A DNA stretch of 64,000 nt from Aeromonas eucrenophila. Lineage in GTDB: Bacteria; Pseudomonadota; Gammaproteobacteria; Enterobacterales; Aeromonadaceae. The position numbers and the translations under genes are program-made. Each line of letters starts with the position of its first letter. Position 1 is the stretch's first letter. Location: positions 108,924-172,923 of the forward strand of contig NZ_CDDF01000005.1 of the NCBI RefSeq assembly GCF_000819865.1. Reading direction: 5' to 3'. The notes under the pieces were generated by a model. It had not been told where the DNA came from. It saw only the letters and a program-made list of their open reading frames with translations, and ran no database searches. Positions 50,658-60,068 of this stretch are shown piece by piece.

Positions 50658-52208
50658 ATGAACGACATGATGATGGGCACCAGTCTGCCCTATGCCGAAC
50701 GCAAGCGTCAGGGCCTGATGGGGCGCATGCCCCACAAGGAGGAATCCCTCTCCCAGCAGCGCCGCCGCATCTATCGGCTGGTGTCTGCCATGCAGAGCCC
50801 CTTCGATCAGCATCTGCTGCTGCGCCAACTGCAGGAAGACAATCCGGTGCTGTTTTACGATCTGGTGCGCCACCACCTGCCTGAGCTGCTGCCGATCATC
50901 TACACCCCCGTAGTGGGGGAGGCCTGCCAGCGCCACAGCGATCTCTACCTGCGCAGCCACGGCCTCTACCTCTCCTGGCACGACAGGGACGATCTGGACG
51001 ACATCTTCGCCGCCGTGGAGCAGGAGGTGGATGTCATCGTCATCTCCGACGGGGAGCGGGTGCTGGGGCTCGGCGATCTCGGCATCGGCGGCATGGGGAT
51101 CTGCATCGGCAAGCTGGCGCTCTACTCCGCCGCCGGCGGCATCAACCCGGCCCGCACCCTGCCCCTGTGCGTGGACGTGGGCACCAACAACCCGGAGCTC
51201 TTGGAAGATGATTCCTACCTCGGCTGGCAGGCGCCCCGGGTGGATGGGGAGCCCTATTACCACTTCATGGACTTGGTGGTGGCAGCCATTCGCCGGCGCT
51301 GGCCCCAGGTGGTGTTGCAGTTCGAGGACTTCGCCGGCAAGCATGCCGCCAACCTCCTGGCTCGCTACCGGGACGAGCTGTGCATGTTCAACGACGACAT
51401 CCAGGGCACGGCGGCGGTGGCGTCGGCCTGCGTGCTGGCGGGCTTGCAGCAGGCGGGCAGTCAGCTTGCCGATACCCCAGTGCTGATCGTCGGCGCGGGC
51501 TCGGCGGGCTGCGGCATCGCCGCCATGCTGGCCCAGCTGGCGGGCAGCCCGGAGCAGATCTGGCTGTTCGATCAGGACGGCCTAGTGTGCCGGGATCGCG
51601 CCAACCTGACACCGTCCCAGCAGCCCTTCGCCCGCTCGGCGGAGGAGGCCTGCGCCGAGCTGCCCGCGCTGATTTCGCGCCAGCGCCCCGGGGTGCTGAT
51701 CGGGGTGAGCGGCCAGGGCGGCCTCTTCAACAACGAGGTGCTGACGGCCATGGGGGCCGCGTGCGAGCGACCGGTGATCCTGCCGCTCTCCAACCCGACC
51801 CGCAGCGCCGAGGCGACCCCGGCCGAGGTGTGGCAGGCCACGGGCGGGCGCGCCCTGCTCGCCACCGGCAGCCCCTTCCCGCCGGTGGCGGTGGCGGGGG
51901 AGGCGCGGGTGGTCTCCCAGTGCAACAACGTCTACGTCTTCCCCGGCATCGGCCTCGGTGCCTGCGCGGTCAAGGCGCGCCGCATCAGCGATGGCATGTT
52001 GCTGGCGGCGGTGCGGGCGGTGGGGGCCTATCCCCTGGCCGAGGGGCGGCTGCTGCCTCCCATCGAGCAGGTGGGGGAGGTGGCCCGCGCCGTGGCGAGG
52101 GCGGTGGCGCTCTGTGCTCGCGACGAAGGCTTGGCGGATTTTGCCGGCGATCCCGCCCCGCTCATTGACCAGACCTGGTGGCGCCCGCACTATTGGTCCG
52201 TCCCCTGA
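50658..52208 (+). CDS. NAD-type malic enzyme
   Basis: A 516-aa oxidative decarboxylase converting malate to pyruvate and CO2. IYTPVVGEACQRHSDLY, ISDGERVLGLGDLGIGGMGI and QFEDFAGKHA (metal/malate site), the NAD Rossmann motif VGAGSAGCGIA (~275-285) and IGVSGQGGLF are family hallmarks, close to E. coli MaeA though ~50 aa shorter. A malolactic reaction cannot be excluded from sequence. It lies in an operon with the 2HCT carrier and probably feeds carrier-imported malate into pyruvate. Confidence 0.88.
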   Translation: MNDMMMGTSLPYAERKRQGLMGRMPHKEESLSQQRRRIYRLVSAMQSPFDQHLLLRQLQEDNPVLFYDLVRHHLPELLPIIYTPVVGEACQRHSDLYLRSHGLYLSWHDRDDLDDIFAAVEQEVDVIVISDGERVLGLGDLGIGGMGICIGKLALYSAAGGINPARTLPLCVDVGTNNPELLEDDSYLGWQAPRVDGEPYYHFMDLVVAAIRRRWPQVVLQFEDFAGKHAANLLARYRDELCMFNDDIQGTAAVASACVLAGLQQAGSQLADTPVLIVGAGSAGCGIAAMLAQLAGSPEQIWLFDQDGLVCRDRANLTPSQQPFARSAEEACAELPALISRQRPGVLIGVSGQGGLFNNEVLTAMGAACERPVILPLSNPTRSAEATPAEVWQATGGRALLATGSPFPPVAVAGEARVVSQCNNVYVFPGIGLGACAVKARRISDGMLLAAVRAVGAYPLAEGRLLPPIEQVGEVARAVARAVALCARDEGLADFAGDPAPLIDQTWWRPHYWSVP

Positions 52209-52225
52209 GTCTGCAAGGTTATTAG

Positions 52226-53791
52226 ATGAAACTGCGCCATCAACTGGTCACCCTCTCCCTCGGCATGTCGCTGCTGCTGATCCTGATCCTCGGCGGCTTG
52301 CTCGCCCTCTTCATCCGCCACCTGCTGGAGAGCAACCTGCAGGAGAAGGGCAGCGATCTGGCGCGGGTGCTGGCGGCGGATACCCGGGTGGTGCAGGCCC
52401 TGCAGCAGGGCGAGGATCCGGGTCTGCGGGACTATGTGCAGGGGATCTGCAAGCGCACCGACGCCGCCTACATGGTGGTGACGGACGAGCACGCCCGCCG
52501 CCTCAGCCACCCTTCCCCCGAGCTGGTGGGCCAGATCTTCCGCGGCGACGACATCTGGCCGGCGATCCAGGAGCTGCGCAGCTACTGCTCCAAGGACGAG
52601 GGCACGCTCGGGCCGGCCATTCGCTGCTTCTCGCCGGTGATCGGCGCCGATGGACGCGCCATAGGCGCGGTGGCGGTGGGTTACCTGATGAAGGCGGTGG
52701 AGGGTACCTATCTGGAGCGAATCGCCCTGCTCATCAGCGCCATCGGCGCCGTGCTGGGCTGCGGCCTGTTGCTGGCGTTCTGGCTGCAGCACCGGCTGAA
52801 ACGCACCCTGCTGGATCTGGAGCCGGAGACCATAGTCAATCGCTTCGCCCAGCAGGATCTGGTGTTGGAGGGCATCTCGGAGGGGATAGTGGCCCTCGAT
52901 GGCAACCATCGCATCAAGATGCTCAACAGCGCGGCCTTCTACCAGTTGCGGCTGCCGGGCACCGGCCGCCACGCCCTGCTGGGGCAATCCCTGGCCGAGC
53001 TGGCCCCGAGCCTGCTGCCTGCTCTGGATCAGCAGGGCGGGGTGAACTTCACCGTGCAGGGGGAGGCCTTCGTCGGCCACTGGCAGGAACTCAGCGGCCG
53101 GGAGCCGGGCCGGATGCTGATCTTCAGCCGGCCGGATGGCACCGGCAGCCTCGGCATGCAGGTGACCCACCTGCGTCAGTATGCCGAGATGCTGCGCATC
53201 CAGACCCACGAGTTTGCCAACAAGCTGGGCAGCCTCTCCGGTCTGCTGCAGCTCGGCCACGTGGATCAGGCGGTGGAGCTCATCCAGCAGGAGAACGAGG
53301 CCTGCCAGACCATGCTGCAGGACTTGCTGCGCTCCATCGAGAACAAGCCGGTGGCCGGGCTCATCCTCGGCAAGTTCAGCCGGGCGCGGGAGCTCGGGGT
53401 CGAACTGGTGCTGGATCCCGGCTCGGCGCTCGGGGAGTACCCGGCCGAGGTGTCGGCGGATCTCATCACCTGCATCGGCAACCTGCTGGACAACGGCCTG
53501 CGCGCCGCCTGGGCTAATCGCGAGCATTGCCCCCCTAGGGTGTTGCTCTCCGTCGATGATTTCGGCCGACGGCTGGTGATCGAGGTGGAGGACAGTGGTG
53601 TGGGGGTGGACGAGGCGCTGGCGGATCACCTGTTCGATTACGGTATCAGCCGTCAGACCGGAGATCATGGCGTAGGTCTCTTTCTGGTCAAGAAGACCGT
53701 GGCCCGTCGTGGGGGTGTGATAGAATGGCGACGCACCGCCGAGCAGACGACACTGTTCGGTATCTATTTGAATAAAAACCAATTGGTGTGA
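52226..53791 (+). CDS. CitA/DcuS-type sensor histidine kinase
   Basis: A 521-aa membrane kinase. Two helices (~8-30, ~168-190) bracket a periplasmic PAS-like (sCache) sensor of ~135 residues with two Cys. A cytoplasmic PAS domain follows (EGISEGIVALDGNHRIKMLN), then the SPOB-like H-box LRIQTHEFANKLG (His328) and HATPase with NLLDNGLRAAW, EVEDSGVGVD and GVGLFLVKK. This subfamily senses C4-dicarboxylates or citrate; here probably malate. It is 17 bp downstream of the malic enzyme gene, with its regulator 3 bp on. Confidence 0.92.
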   Translation: MKLRHQLVTLSLGMSLLLILILGGLLALFIRHLLESNLQEKGSDLARVLAADTRVVQALQQGEDPGLRDYVQGICKRTDAAYMVVTDEHARRLSHPSPELVGQIFRGDDIWPAIQELRSYCSKDEGTLGPAIRCFSPVIGADGRAIGAVAVGYLMKAVEGTYLERIALLISAIGAVLGCGLLLAFWLQHRLKRTLLDLEPETIVNRFAQQDLVLEGISEGIVALDGNHRIKMLNSAAFYQLRLPGTGRHALLGQSLAELAPSLLPALDQQGGVNFTVQGEAFVGHWQELSGREPGRMLIFSRPDGTGSLGMQVTHLRQYAEMLRIQTHEFANKLGSLSGLLQLGHVDQAVELIQQENEACQTMLQDLLRSIENKPVAGLILGKFSRARELGVELVLDPGSALGEYPAEVSADLITCIGNLLDNGLRAAWANREHCPPRVLLSVDDFGRRLVIEVEDSGVGVDEALADHLFDYGISRQTGDHGVGLFLVKKTVARRGGVIEWRRTAEQTTLFGIYLNKNQLV

Positions 53792-53794
53792 GCC

Positions 53795-54487
53795 ATGAAG
53801 CCACTTTTCACCCTTATTATCGAGGACGACGAGCGGATCGGTGCCATCTTGGCCGAGCTGGTTTCCTCGACCCCGGGTTACTCTCTGCTGGGGCGGGCCG
53901 AGAGCCTGGCCCAGGCAGATCTCATGCTGCGTGCCACCGAACCCCAACTGCTGGTGGTGGACATCTCCCTGCCCGATGGCTCCGGGCTGGAGTGGGTCAA
54001 CCGGCTGCGCAACCACAACCGTGAGGTGTTCGTGGTGATGGTCACCGCCTCCTGCGACGTGGAGACCATACAGCAGGCCCTGAACCTGGGGGTGCAGGAT
54101 TACATCATCAAGCCGCTGCGGTTGTTTCGCATCCAGCAGAGTCTGGACGAGATCCTGACCCTGCACCGCCGCCTGTGCGAGCGCGGTCTGCTGGAGCAGA
54201 GCGATCTCGACCGGCTGATGGGCAAGGGCCGCATCCAGCCGAGGGAGATCCGCGACACCCCCAAGGGCATAGACGCCATTACCTTGCGCCAGGTGCTAGA
54301 GCTGCTGGCCGGGGAGCCGGACACGGCCTTTTCCACCGATACGGTGGCGCTGCGCCTGTCCCTGAGCCGTACCACGGCGCGCCGCTATCTGGAGTTTCTG
54401 GAGTCCGAAGACAAGCTGGACGTGGATCTCAACTACGGCCAGCGCGGCCGGCCGGAGCGCCGTTATCACTGGCGCCGTGCAAGCTAG
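53795..54487 (+). CDS. CitB/DcuR-type response regulator
   Basis: A 230-aa regulator. The receiver has acidic EDDE at 10-13, phosphoacceptor Asp56 (LLVVDISLPDG) and Lys in YIIKPL (~107). The C-terminal HTH (~165-225; DTVALRLSLSRTTARRYLEFLES) is the CitB/MalR type. It begins 3 bp after the kinase gene and is the end of the carrier-enzyme-kinase-regulator operon, which resembles the mae loci of lactic acid bacteria in content. Confidence 0.93.
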   Translation: MKPLFTLIIEDDERIGAILAELVSSTPGYSLLGRAESLAQADLMLRATEPQLLVVDISLPDGSGLEWVNRLRNHNREVFVVMVTASCDVETIQQALNLGVQDYIIKPLRLFRIQQSLDEILTLHRRLCERGLLEQSDLDRLMGKGRIQPREIRDTPKGIDAITLRQVLELLAGEPDTAFSTDTVALRLSLSRTTARRYLEFLESEDKLDVDLNYGQRGRPERRYHWRRAS

Positions 54488-54522
54488 GAATACGGCGAAA
54501 ACGAGTCGCGGCAATAGAAGTC

Positions 54523-54558
54523 AAAACAACGAGGGAGCCTGGGCTCCCTCGTTGTTTT
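54523..54558. terminator. Strong bidirectional terminator
   Basis: A perfect 17-bp stem (AAAACAACGAGGGAGCC arm) around a 2-nt TG centre with T-runs both ways, between the malate operon and the convergent DMT exporter gene. Confidence 0.93.
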
Positions 54559-54618
54559 AGTGCGTTTTTTGCAGCATAGGCTGTCGATTTTTACAGGAAT
54601 GCCTGCGTGTTTCGCTGC

Positions 54619-55518
54619 CTAGGCCTCTTCCAGTAGTGGGGTACGTCGTCTCCCCTTGAGCTGGGAGCACATGACGCCGCCGAGGATGAGGCCGCCGCCG
54701 AGCAGGTGATAGCCGTGGATGGGCTCCCCCAGGCTGATGACCGCGATCAGCGCCGTAAACAGCGGGATCAGGTTCATGAACACCGAGGTGCGCTCGGCCC
54801 CGAGACTGGCGAGGCCGCGCATCCAGCTGTAGGCCGCCAAGAGAGAGGAGGCGAGCCCAGCGAACAGCACCATGCTCCAGCCTTCCTGCGGCACTGCGAG
54901 GGAGTCTGCGCTGAGGGCGACCGGGATGAGCAGCAGCACCGCCAGCAGGATCTGCACATAGAGGTTGAGCCAGGGGCCGAACGGCAGCTGCCAGCGGCGG
55001 ATCAAGAGGCCATAGAGCGCATAGCTGGCCGCCCCCAGCAGCATCATGCCGTCCCCCGGGTTGATGCCGTTGTGCAAGAGTGCCAGCGGCTGGCCCTGGC
55101 TCAGCAGCCAGAACACCCCGAACAACGACACGCTCATGCCCGCCAGCGCCTGCTTGCCGGGCTTCTGGCCGAAGAAGCAGGCCCCGATCAGCAGGGTCAG
55201 CAGTGGCAGCAGTGAGCCGATGACCCCCATGTTGGTGGCCGAGGTGCTGTGGGCGGCGTAGTAGGCGAGGCACTGATAGAGCACCATGCCGAGCAGGGAG
55301 AGCACCAGCAGCTTGCCGAGCCAGGGGCGAAACTCGGCGCGGCGACGCCACAGCTGGGGCAGGCAGAACGGCGACAGGGCCAGGGCGGCGAGCACCCAAC
55401 GGTAGAACGAGATGGCGGCGGGATCCACCACGCCGGCCGCCGCCTTGGAGACGACGGTGTTGGTGGCCCAGATAAGCACCGCCAGCAGGGGAAACAGGAG
55501 GGGGGAGAAGAGACGCAT
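54619..55518 (-). CDS. DMT-superfamily (EamA) exporter
   Basis: A 299-aa membrane protein with ten helices and two EamA repeats (LLAVLIWATNTVVSKAAAG; GDGMMLLGAASYALYGLLIRRW). Such proteins export amino acids or metabolites. ATG 55518 is followed immediately by helix 1. A divergent AraC gene lies 165 bp away and may control it. Substrate unknown. Confidence 0.88.
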   Translation of the reverse strand: MRLFSPLLFPLLAVLIWATNTVVSKAAAGVVDPAAISFYRWVLAALALSPFCLPQLWRRRAEFRPWLGKLLVLSLLGMVLYQCLAYYAAHSTSATNMGVIGSLLPLLTLLIGACFFGQKPGKQALAGMSVSLFGVFWLLSQGQPLALLHNGINPGDGMMLLGAASYALYGLLIRRWQLPFGPWLNLYVQILLAVLLLIPVALSADSLAVPQEGWSMVLFAGLASSLLAAYSWMRGLASLGAERTSVFMNLIPLFTALIAVISLGEPIHGYHLLGGGLILGGVMCSQLKGRRRTPLLEEA

Positions 55519-55683
55519 GGAAGACTCCTTTAATGTCAGGTTGCTAGTCTACCCCTGTCTTTCTCATGTGAAGTAACGTAAAACTGACAATCTATCCCGC
55601 AGAAAGGACAACCCAGGCCCCGGTCTCTGTCAGGGGCCTCTGCGGGGCAGGGCATGTTTCTCACACAGCACAGGCAACTCAAG

Positions 55684-56475
55684 ATGGCGCATCACTATCA
55701 CCCCAGGGATCTCGAACTGCCGGAGCCCAATCCGCTCTACCTGCGTTATCAGCAGATCCAGGCCGACAGCGCCTGCGCCCCCCACAGCCACCCCTGGGGT
55801 CAGTTCAGCATGATAAGCCTGGGGGTGATGGAAATCGTGCTGGACGAGCAGCGGCTGGTGGCGCCGGCGGATTACCTCATCTGGGTGCCCGCCCATCTGG
55901 AGCACGCCTCCTACAACCAGCAGGCGCTGGACTACACCTCCATCTATGTCAGCAACGCCCTGGCCGCCAGACTGCCCGCCGAGCCCAGGCTGCTGGAGAT
56001 GACGCCGCTCATCCGCGCCCTGCTGACGGATTTTTGTGAGCGACGGCTCGGCCACATGCAGGACGAGTGGGACATGCGTCAGGCCGAGCTGCTGGTGGAG
56101 AAGCTCGCCCACACCCGCTGCCAGGAGAGCTACCTGCCCATGAGTCAGGACAAGCTGCTGGCCCCCATGCTGGCGGCCCTGCGCAGTGATCCCGCCGATC
56201 CCCGCACCCTGGCCCAGTGGGCCGAGCAGTTGCACAGCACCGAGCGCACCCTGGCCCGGCGCTGCGTGCGGGAGCTCGGCATGAACTTCGGTCAGTGGCG
56301 GGCCCGGCTGCGGCTGCTCAAGGCGCTGGCCTGGCTCAAGGGGGAGCTGCCTATTCAGGAGATAGGCTGGCGGCTCGGTTATGGCTCCACCTCCGCCTTC
56401 ATCGCCATGTTCAATCGGGAACTGGGATGCTCCCCCCAGCGCTATCGCCAGCAGCTGGCCCAGCCCGGCAACTAA
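55684..56475 (+). CDS. AraC family transcriptional regulator
   Basis: A ~263-aa regulator. The N-terminal cupin sensor (HSHPWGQFSMISLGVMEIVL; YLIWVPAHLEHASYN) is followed by the two-HTH AraC domain (~160-260; LHSTERTLARRCVRELGMNFGQWRARLRLLKALAWL; GYGSTSAFIAMFNRELGCSPQRYR). The start is uncertain: ATG 55684 fits the family, while ATG 55654 is in frame; neither has a good ribosome site. It is divergent from the DMT exporter, a common regulator-target pairing. Confidence 0.9.
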   Translation: MAHHYHPRDLELPEPNPLYLRYQQIQADSACAPHSHPWGQFSMISLGVMEIVLDEQRLVAPADYLIWVPAHLEHASYNQQALDYTSIYVSNALAARLPAEPRLLEMTPLIRALLTDFCERRLGHMQDEWDMRQAELLVEKLAHTRCQESYLPMSQDKLLAPMLAALRSDPADPRTLAQWAEQLHSTERTLARRCVRELGMNFGQWRARLRLLKALAWLKGELPIQEIGWRLGYGSTSAFIAMFNRELGCSPQRYRQQLAQPGN

Positions 56476-56493
56476 GCGGCCGATAGGTGGATA

Positions 56494-56521
56494 AAAAGAG
56501 GGCGCCTTATGGGCGCCCTCT
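56494..56521. terminator. Bidirectional terminator
   Basis: AGAGGGCGCC / GGCGCCCTCT stem with TTAT-type loop; A-run before and T-run on minus. It ends araC and aldB. Confidence 0.9.
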
Positions 56522-56546
56522 GGTTCTGTCTCGATCGTGCTTCTGA

Positions 56547-58064
56547 TCAGAAGAAGCCGAGGGGGTTGATGTCGTGGCTTATCAGCAGGTTCTTGGTGTT
56601 CTGGTAGTGATCCAGCATCATCTTGTGGGTCTCGCGGCCGATCCCCGACTTTTTGTAACCGCCGAACGCCGCGTGGGCCGGGTAGGCGTGGTAGCAGTTG
56701 ATCCAGACCCGGCCGGCCTGGATGCCGCGCCCCATGCGCCATGCAAGGTTGCTGTCCCGGGTCCACAGACCGGCTCCCAAGCCGTACTGGGTGTCGTTGG
56801 CAATAGCCAGGGCGTCCGCCTCGTTCTTGAAGGTGGTGACCCCGAGCGCCGGCCCGAAGATCTCCTCCTGGAATACCCGCATCTTGTTCTGGCCGTGGAA
56901 GATGGTGGGCTGGATGTAGAAGCCCCCCTCCAGCCCGCTCACCCTGGCGGCATTGCCGCCGATCAGCATCCTGGCCCCCTCGCCGCGACCTATCTCCATG
57001 TAGCTCAGGATCTTGTCGTACTGCTCGCGGGAGACCTGGGCCCCGACCTGGGTGGTGGTGTCGAGGGGGTTGCCCTGCACGATTGTGCGGGCGCGGGCCA
57101 GCACCCGATCCATGAAGTCGTCGTAGATGCTCTCCTGCACCAGGGCGCGGGAGGGGCAGGTGCACACCTCACCCTGATTGAAGAAGGTCATCAGCATGCC
57201 CTCCACCGCCTTGTCGATGTACTGGCTCTCGTGTTGCATCACGTCGGCGAAGTAGATGTTGGGGGACTTGCCCCCCAGCTCCACGGTGGAGGGGATCAGC
57301 TTCTCGGCGGCGCAGCGCAGTATATGGGCGCCGATTTCGGTAGAACCTGTGAAGGCGAGCTTCTGGATCCGATCGCTGGTGGCGAGCGCCTGGCCGGCCT
57401 CGTTGCCAAAGCCGTTGACCACGTTGACCACGCCGGGGGGCAATATGTCCTTGATGAGATCCATCAGCAGCATGATGGTGACCGGGGTCTGCTCGGCGGG
57501 CTTGAGCACGCTGCAACAGCCAGCCGCCAGCACGGGTGCCAGCTTCCAGGCCGCCATCAGCAGCGGGAAGTTCCAGGGGATGATCTGGCCGACCACCCCG
57601 ATGGGCTCCTTGAAGTGGTAGCTGACGGTGTTCTGATCCAGCTCGGCGGCCGAGCCCTCCTGGGCGCGGATGCAGCCGGCGAAGTAGCGGAAGTGATCCA
57701 CCACCAGGGGCAAGTCGGCGGCCAGGGTCTCGCGCACCGCCTTGCCATTCTCCCAGGTCTCGGCGACCGCGAGCCGCTCGATGTTTTGCTCGATGCGATC
57801 GGCGATGCGCAGCAGCAGGTTGCTGCGCTCGGTGACGCTGGTCTTGCTCCAGCTGGCAAACGCCTTGTGGGCGGCATCCAGCGCGAGATCGATGTCGGCG
57901 GCATCGGAGCGGGCCACCTCGCAGAACACCCGGCCATCCACGGGTGAGATGTTCTCGAAATAGCGCCCGGCGCGGGGAGCCACCCAGTCGCCACCGATGA
58001 AGTTGTCGTAACGGGACTTGAAGCTGACCAGGGCGCCTGCCTGGCCGGGAGCGGTATAGATCAT
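56547..58064 (-). CDS. aldB: NAD(P)-dependent aldehyde dehydrogenase (AldB/ExaC type)
   Basis: A 505-aa cytoplasmic dehydrogenase oxidising aldehydes such as acetaldehyde to acids. [23 protein letters not shown] binds cofactor, FTGSTEIG is the glycine motif, [11 protein letters not shown] holds the general-base Glu, and [11 protein letters not shown] the catalytic Cys. The adjacent Cys-Thr-Cys pair is characteristic of this branch. AGGAT precedes ATG 58064. A consensus sigma-54 promoter lies ~65 bp upstream and a divergent enhancer-binding regulator gene beyond it, so expression needs RpoN. Confidence 0.92.
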   Translation of the reverse strand: MIYTAPGQAGALVSFKSRYDNFIGGDWVAPRAGRYFENISPVDGRVFCEVARSDAADIDLALDAAHKAFASWSKTSVTERSNLLLRIADRIEQNIERLAVAETWENGKAVRETLAADLPLVVDHFRYFAGCIRAQEGSAAELDQNTVSYHFKEPIGVVGQIIPWNFPLLMAAWKLAPVLAAGCCSVLKPAEQTPVTIMLLMDLIKDILPPGVVNVVNGFGNEAGQALATSDRIQKLAFTGSTEIGAHILRCAAEKLIPSTVELGGKSPNIYFADVMQHESQYIDKAVEGMLMTFFNQGEVCTCPSRALVQESIYDDFMDRVLARARTIVQGNPLDTTTQVGAQVSREQYDKILSYMEIGRGEGARMLIGGNAARVSGLEGGFYIQPTIFHGQNKMRVFQEEIFGPALGVTTFKNEADALAIANDTQYGLGAGLWTRDSNLAWRMGRGIQAGRVWINCYHAYPAHAAFGGYKKSGIGRETHKMMLDHYQNTKNLLISHDINPLGFF

Positions 58065-58128
58065 CTCATTATCCTTATGTGTGTGGTCCTGGCCGGCCTA
58101 TCGGGAGGGCCGGTTGCGATCCGTTATC

Positions 58129-58143
58129 GCAAGGGCCGTGCCA
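58129..58143 (-). promoter_or_regulatory. Sigma-54 promoter of aldB
   Basis: TGGCACG-GCCC-TTGC on the minus strand matches the -24/-12 consensus TGGCACG-N4-TTGC exactly. Predicted start is near 58117, about 53 nt before the aldB ATG. Confidence 0.88.
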
Positions 58144-58253
58144 GAGGGTCTGACCAGCGAGCAAAAGTTACAAAAACGTTATCAAAAAGGGCGCGGCGGC
58201 GTATCTTGATTAACCAATGACCCCGGTCGTGGCGATGAGACTGTGCCGTTTCT

Positions 58254-58276
58254 GGACAGTGGCCGCGACACTGTCC
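58254..58276. promoter_or_regulatory. Dyad, candidate upstream activator site for the enhancer-binding regulator
   Basis: GGACAGTG / CACTGTCC perfect 8-bp arms with a 7-nt centre, ~150 bp upstream of the predicted aldB start, a usual distance for sigma-54 activators. Confidence 0.55.
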
Positions 58277-58281
58277 CCTTT

Positions 58282-59943
58282 GTGAACAGGAGGCCCGATG
58301 AGCGAACTTCCCCCATCCAGCGCTCATGGCAGCGCTGCCTGCATCAGGGGCTCAGCCGCCAGCAGAGCGCCGAGCTGGACCTGCTGCCTCAGGGGGAGCT
58401 CAGGGCCAGGCTGGAGGAGCACAGGGAACTCATCGCCTGTTTCCAGCGTTTCGTGCTGCCGCTGTTCACCCAACTGCTGGCCGGGCGACCCTGCCGGTTG
58501 CTGCTGTGCGACGCCGAGGGCGCCATACTGGCGGCCAGTGGCGACGACGGCTTCGCCCGCCACGCCGAGCGCATCTTCCTGCGCAGCGGCGCTCGCTGGG
58601 GGGAGGGGAGCAAGGGCACCAATGCCATAGGCACCGCGTTGGCAGAACAGAGCGAGGTGCAGGTGCTCGGCGCCCAGCACTTCTTCGCCCAGCACAGCTT
58701 CTTGAGCTGCAGCGCCAGCCCGCTGCTCGGCCCGGATGGCAGCCTGCTCGGGGTGCTCGACATCTCCACCGATGCGGCCCACCACGGCGGCGACATGCTG
58801 GGCACGGTGCGACTGCTCGCCATGACCCTGGAGAATGCACTGTTGGCCTGCCAACCGGGCTGGCTGGTGGATCTGGAGCCCCAGAGCCTCTGGTCGGCCC
58901 GATTGCTGCTGGGGGAGGCGGGGGAGTTGCTCGGTGCCAACCGGGCCGGGCGGCTCTGGCTCGGCCAGTATCCCTTCGATGGGCGGCAACTGCTGCGTGA
59001 ACGGCGCGGCTTGTACTTGGCGGCGGAGTCTTTGGCGTCGGCTCGCCAGGTAGGGACCCCGGTGCCGCTCAAGATGCTGGAGCGGGGTATCTCCTTGCTG
59101 ATCGAGGGGGAGACCGGCAGTGGCAAGGAGCACCTGGTGCGGGCACTGCATCGCCAGTCGAGCCGGCAGGCGCAACCGCTGGTGTGCGTCAACTGTGGCG
59201 CCCTGCCGGCGGATCTGGTGGAAGCCGAGCTGTTTGGTTACGTGGGTGGTGCCTTCAGCGGTGCCCGCAGCCAGGGCAGTCAGGGCTACCTGCGCGCGGC
59301 CCACGGAGGCATCCTGATGCTCGATGAGATTGGTGAATTACCGCTGCTGGCCCAGACCCGGCTGCTGCGGGTGTTGCAGGAGCGGGCCGTCACCCCGGTC
59401 GGCAGCCACAAACCGGAAGCTGTGGATTTCTGGCTGGTCAGCGCCAGCCACCGGGATCTGGCCGCCATGGTGCAGGCCGGCACCTTTCGCGAGGATCTCT
59501 ATTACCGCATCTGCGGCTGGCGCCAGTCGCAGGCCCCGCTGCGGCAGTGGCCTGCGTGGGAGCGGCAGGGGTTGATCCAGCGCCTGCTGGCGGAGATGGA
59601 CCCGGCGCTGCGCCTGACGGATGAAGCAGAGCAGCAACTGCTTGCCCATCCGCTGCCCGGCAACGTGCGCCAGCTCAAGCAGGTGTTGGAGGTGGCCTGC
59701 GTACTGGCGGAGGGACAGGGCTGGATAGGGCCCGCCCACCTGCATCTGCACTCAGCGCCGCAGTTGCCCGGGGGCGCGCCAATCGCCATGGCGCCGCAGG
59801 CGGAGGGCGTGACGCTGCGCGAGCAGAGTCGGCGGCGGGTGCAGCAGACCCTGGTGGCCTGCGATGGCAACGTGAGCGAGGCGGCGCGCCGCCTCGGCAT
59901 CAGCCGCACTACCCTGTATCGGGCGCTCAGAGAAGAAGGCTGA
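58282..59943 (+). CDS. Sigma-54-dependent enhancer-binding regulator (AcoR-like), 5' end uncertain
   Basis: A ~553-aa activator. The N-terminal GAF-like sensor (~40-200) has the AcoR hallmark GSKGTNAIGTALAE. The AAA+ domain has Walker A GETGSGKE, GAFSGA in place of the usual GAFTGA sigma-54 contact loop, and Walker B GILMLDEIGELP. The Fis-type HTH is at the C-terminus (GNVSEAARRLGISRTTLYRAL). The best ribosome site (AGGAGG, before ATG 58298) is one base out of frame; a sixth C in the C5 tract at 58309-58313 would join it to the main frame. As given, GTG 58282 or 58243 must start the protein. It is divergent from aldB, its likely target. Confidence 0.85.
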   Translation: MNRRPDERTSPIQRSWQRCLHQGLSRQQSAELDLLPQGELRARLEEHRELIACFQRFVLPLFTQLLAGRPCRLLLCDAEGAILAASGDDGFARHAERIFLRSGARWGEGSKGTNAIGTALAEQSEVQVLGAQHFFAQHSFLSCSASPLLGPDGSLLGVLDISTDAAHHGGDMLGTVRLLAMTLENALLACQPGWLVDLEPQSLWSARLLLGEAGELLGANRAGRLWLGQYPFDGRQLLRERRGLYLAAESLASARQVGTPVPLKMLERGISLLIEGETGSGKEHLVRALHRQSSRQAQPLVCVNCGALPADLVEAELFGYVGGAFSGARSQGSQGYLRAAHGGILMLDEIGELPLLAQTRLLRVLQERAVTPVGSHKPEAVDFWLVSASHRDLAAMVQAGTFREDLYYRICGWRQSQAPLRQWPAWERQGLIQRLLAEMDPALRLTDEAEQQLLAHPLPGNVRQLKQVLEVACVLAEGQGWIGPAHLHLHSAPQLPGGAPIAMAPQAEGVTLREQSRRRVQQTLVACDGNVSEAARRLGISRTTLYRALREEG

Positions 59944-60068
59944 AAGAAGGGCGCTGGGGGTGCTGTTACTTCGCATTTTGCTTGTGTAAGATGGGCCGGC
60001 GAAAATACCTGTTTTTCTTTATTTTTCCATGGCATGGAGTGCTGCATCGTGAAAAATCCCAGGCTTTT

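Noticed and set aside
52190-54166. 658-codon minus-strand frame opposite the malate two-component genes
   Set aside because: Spans two real genes in antisense, low-complexity composition, no motifs.
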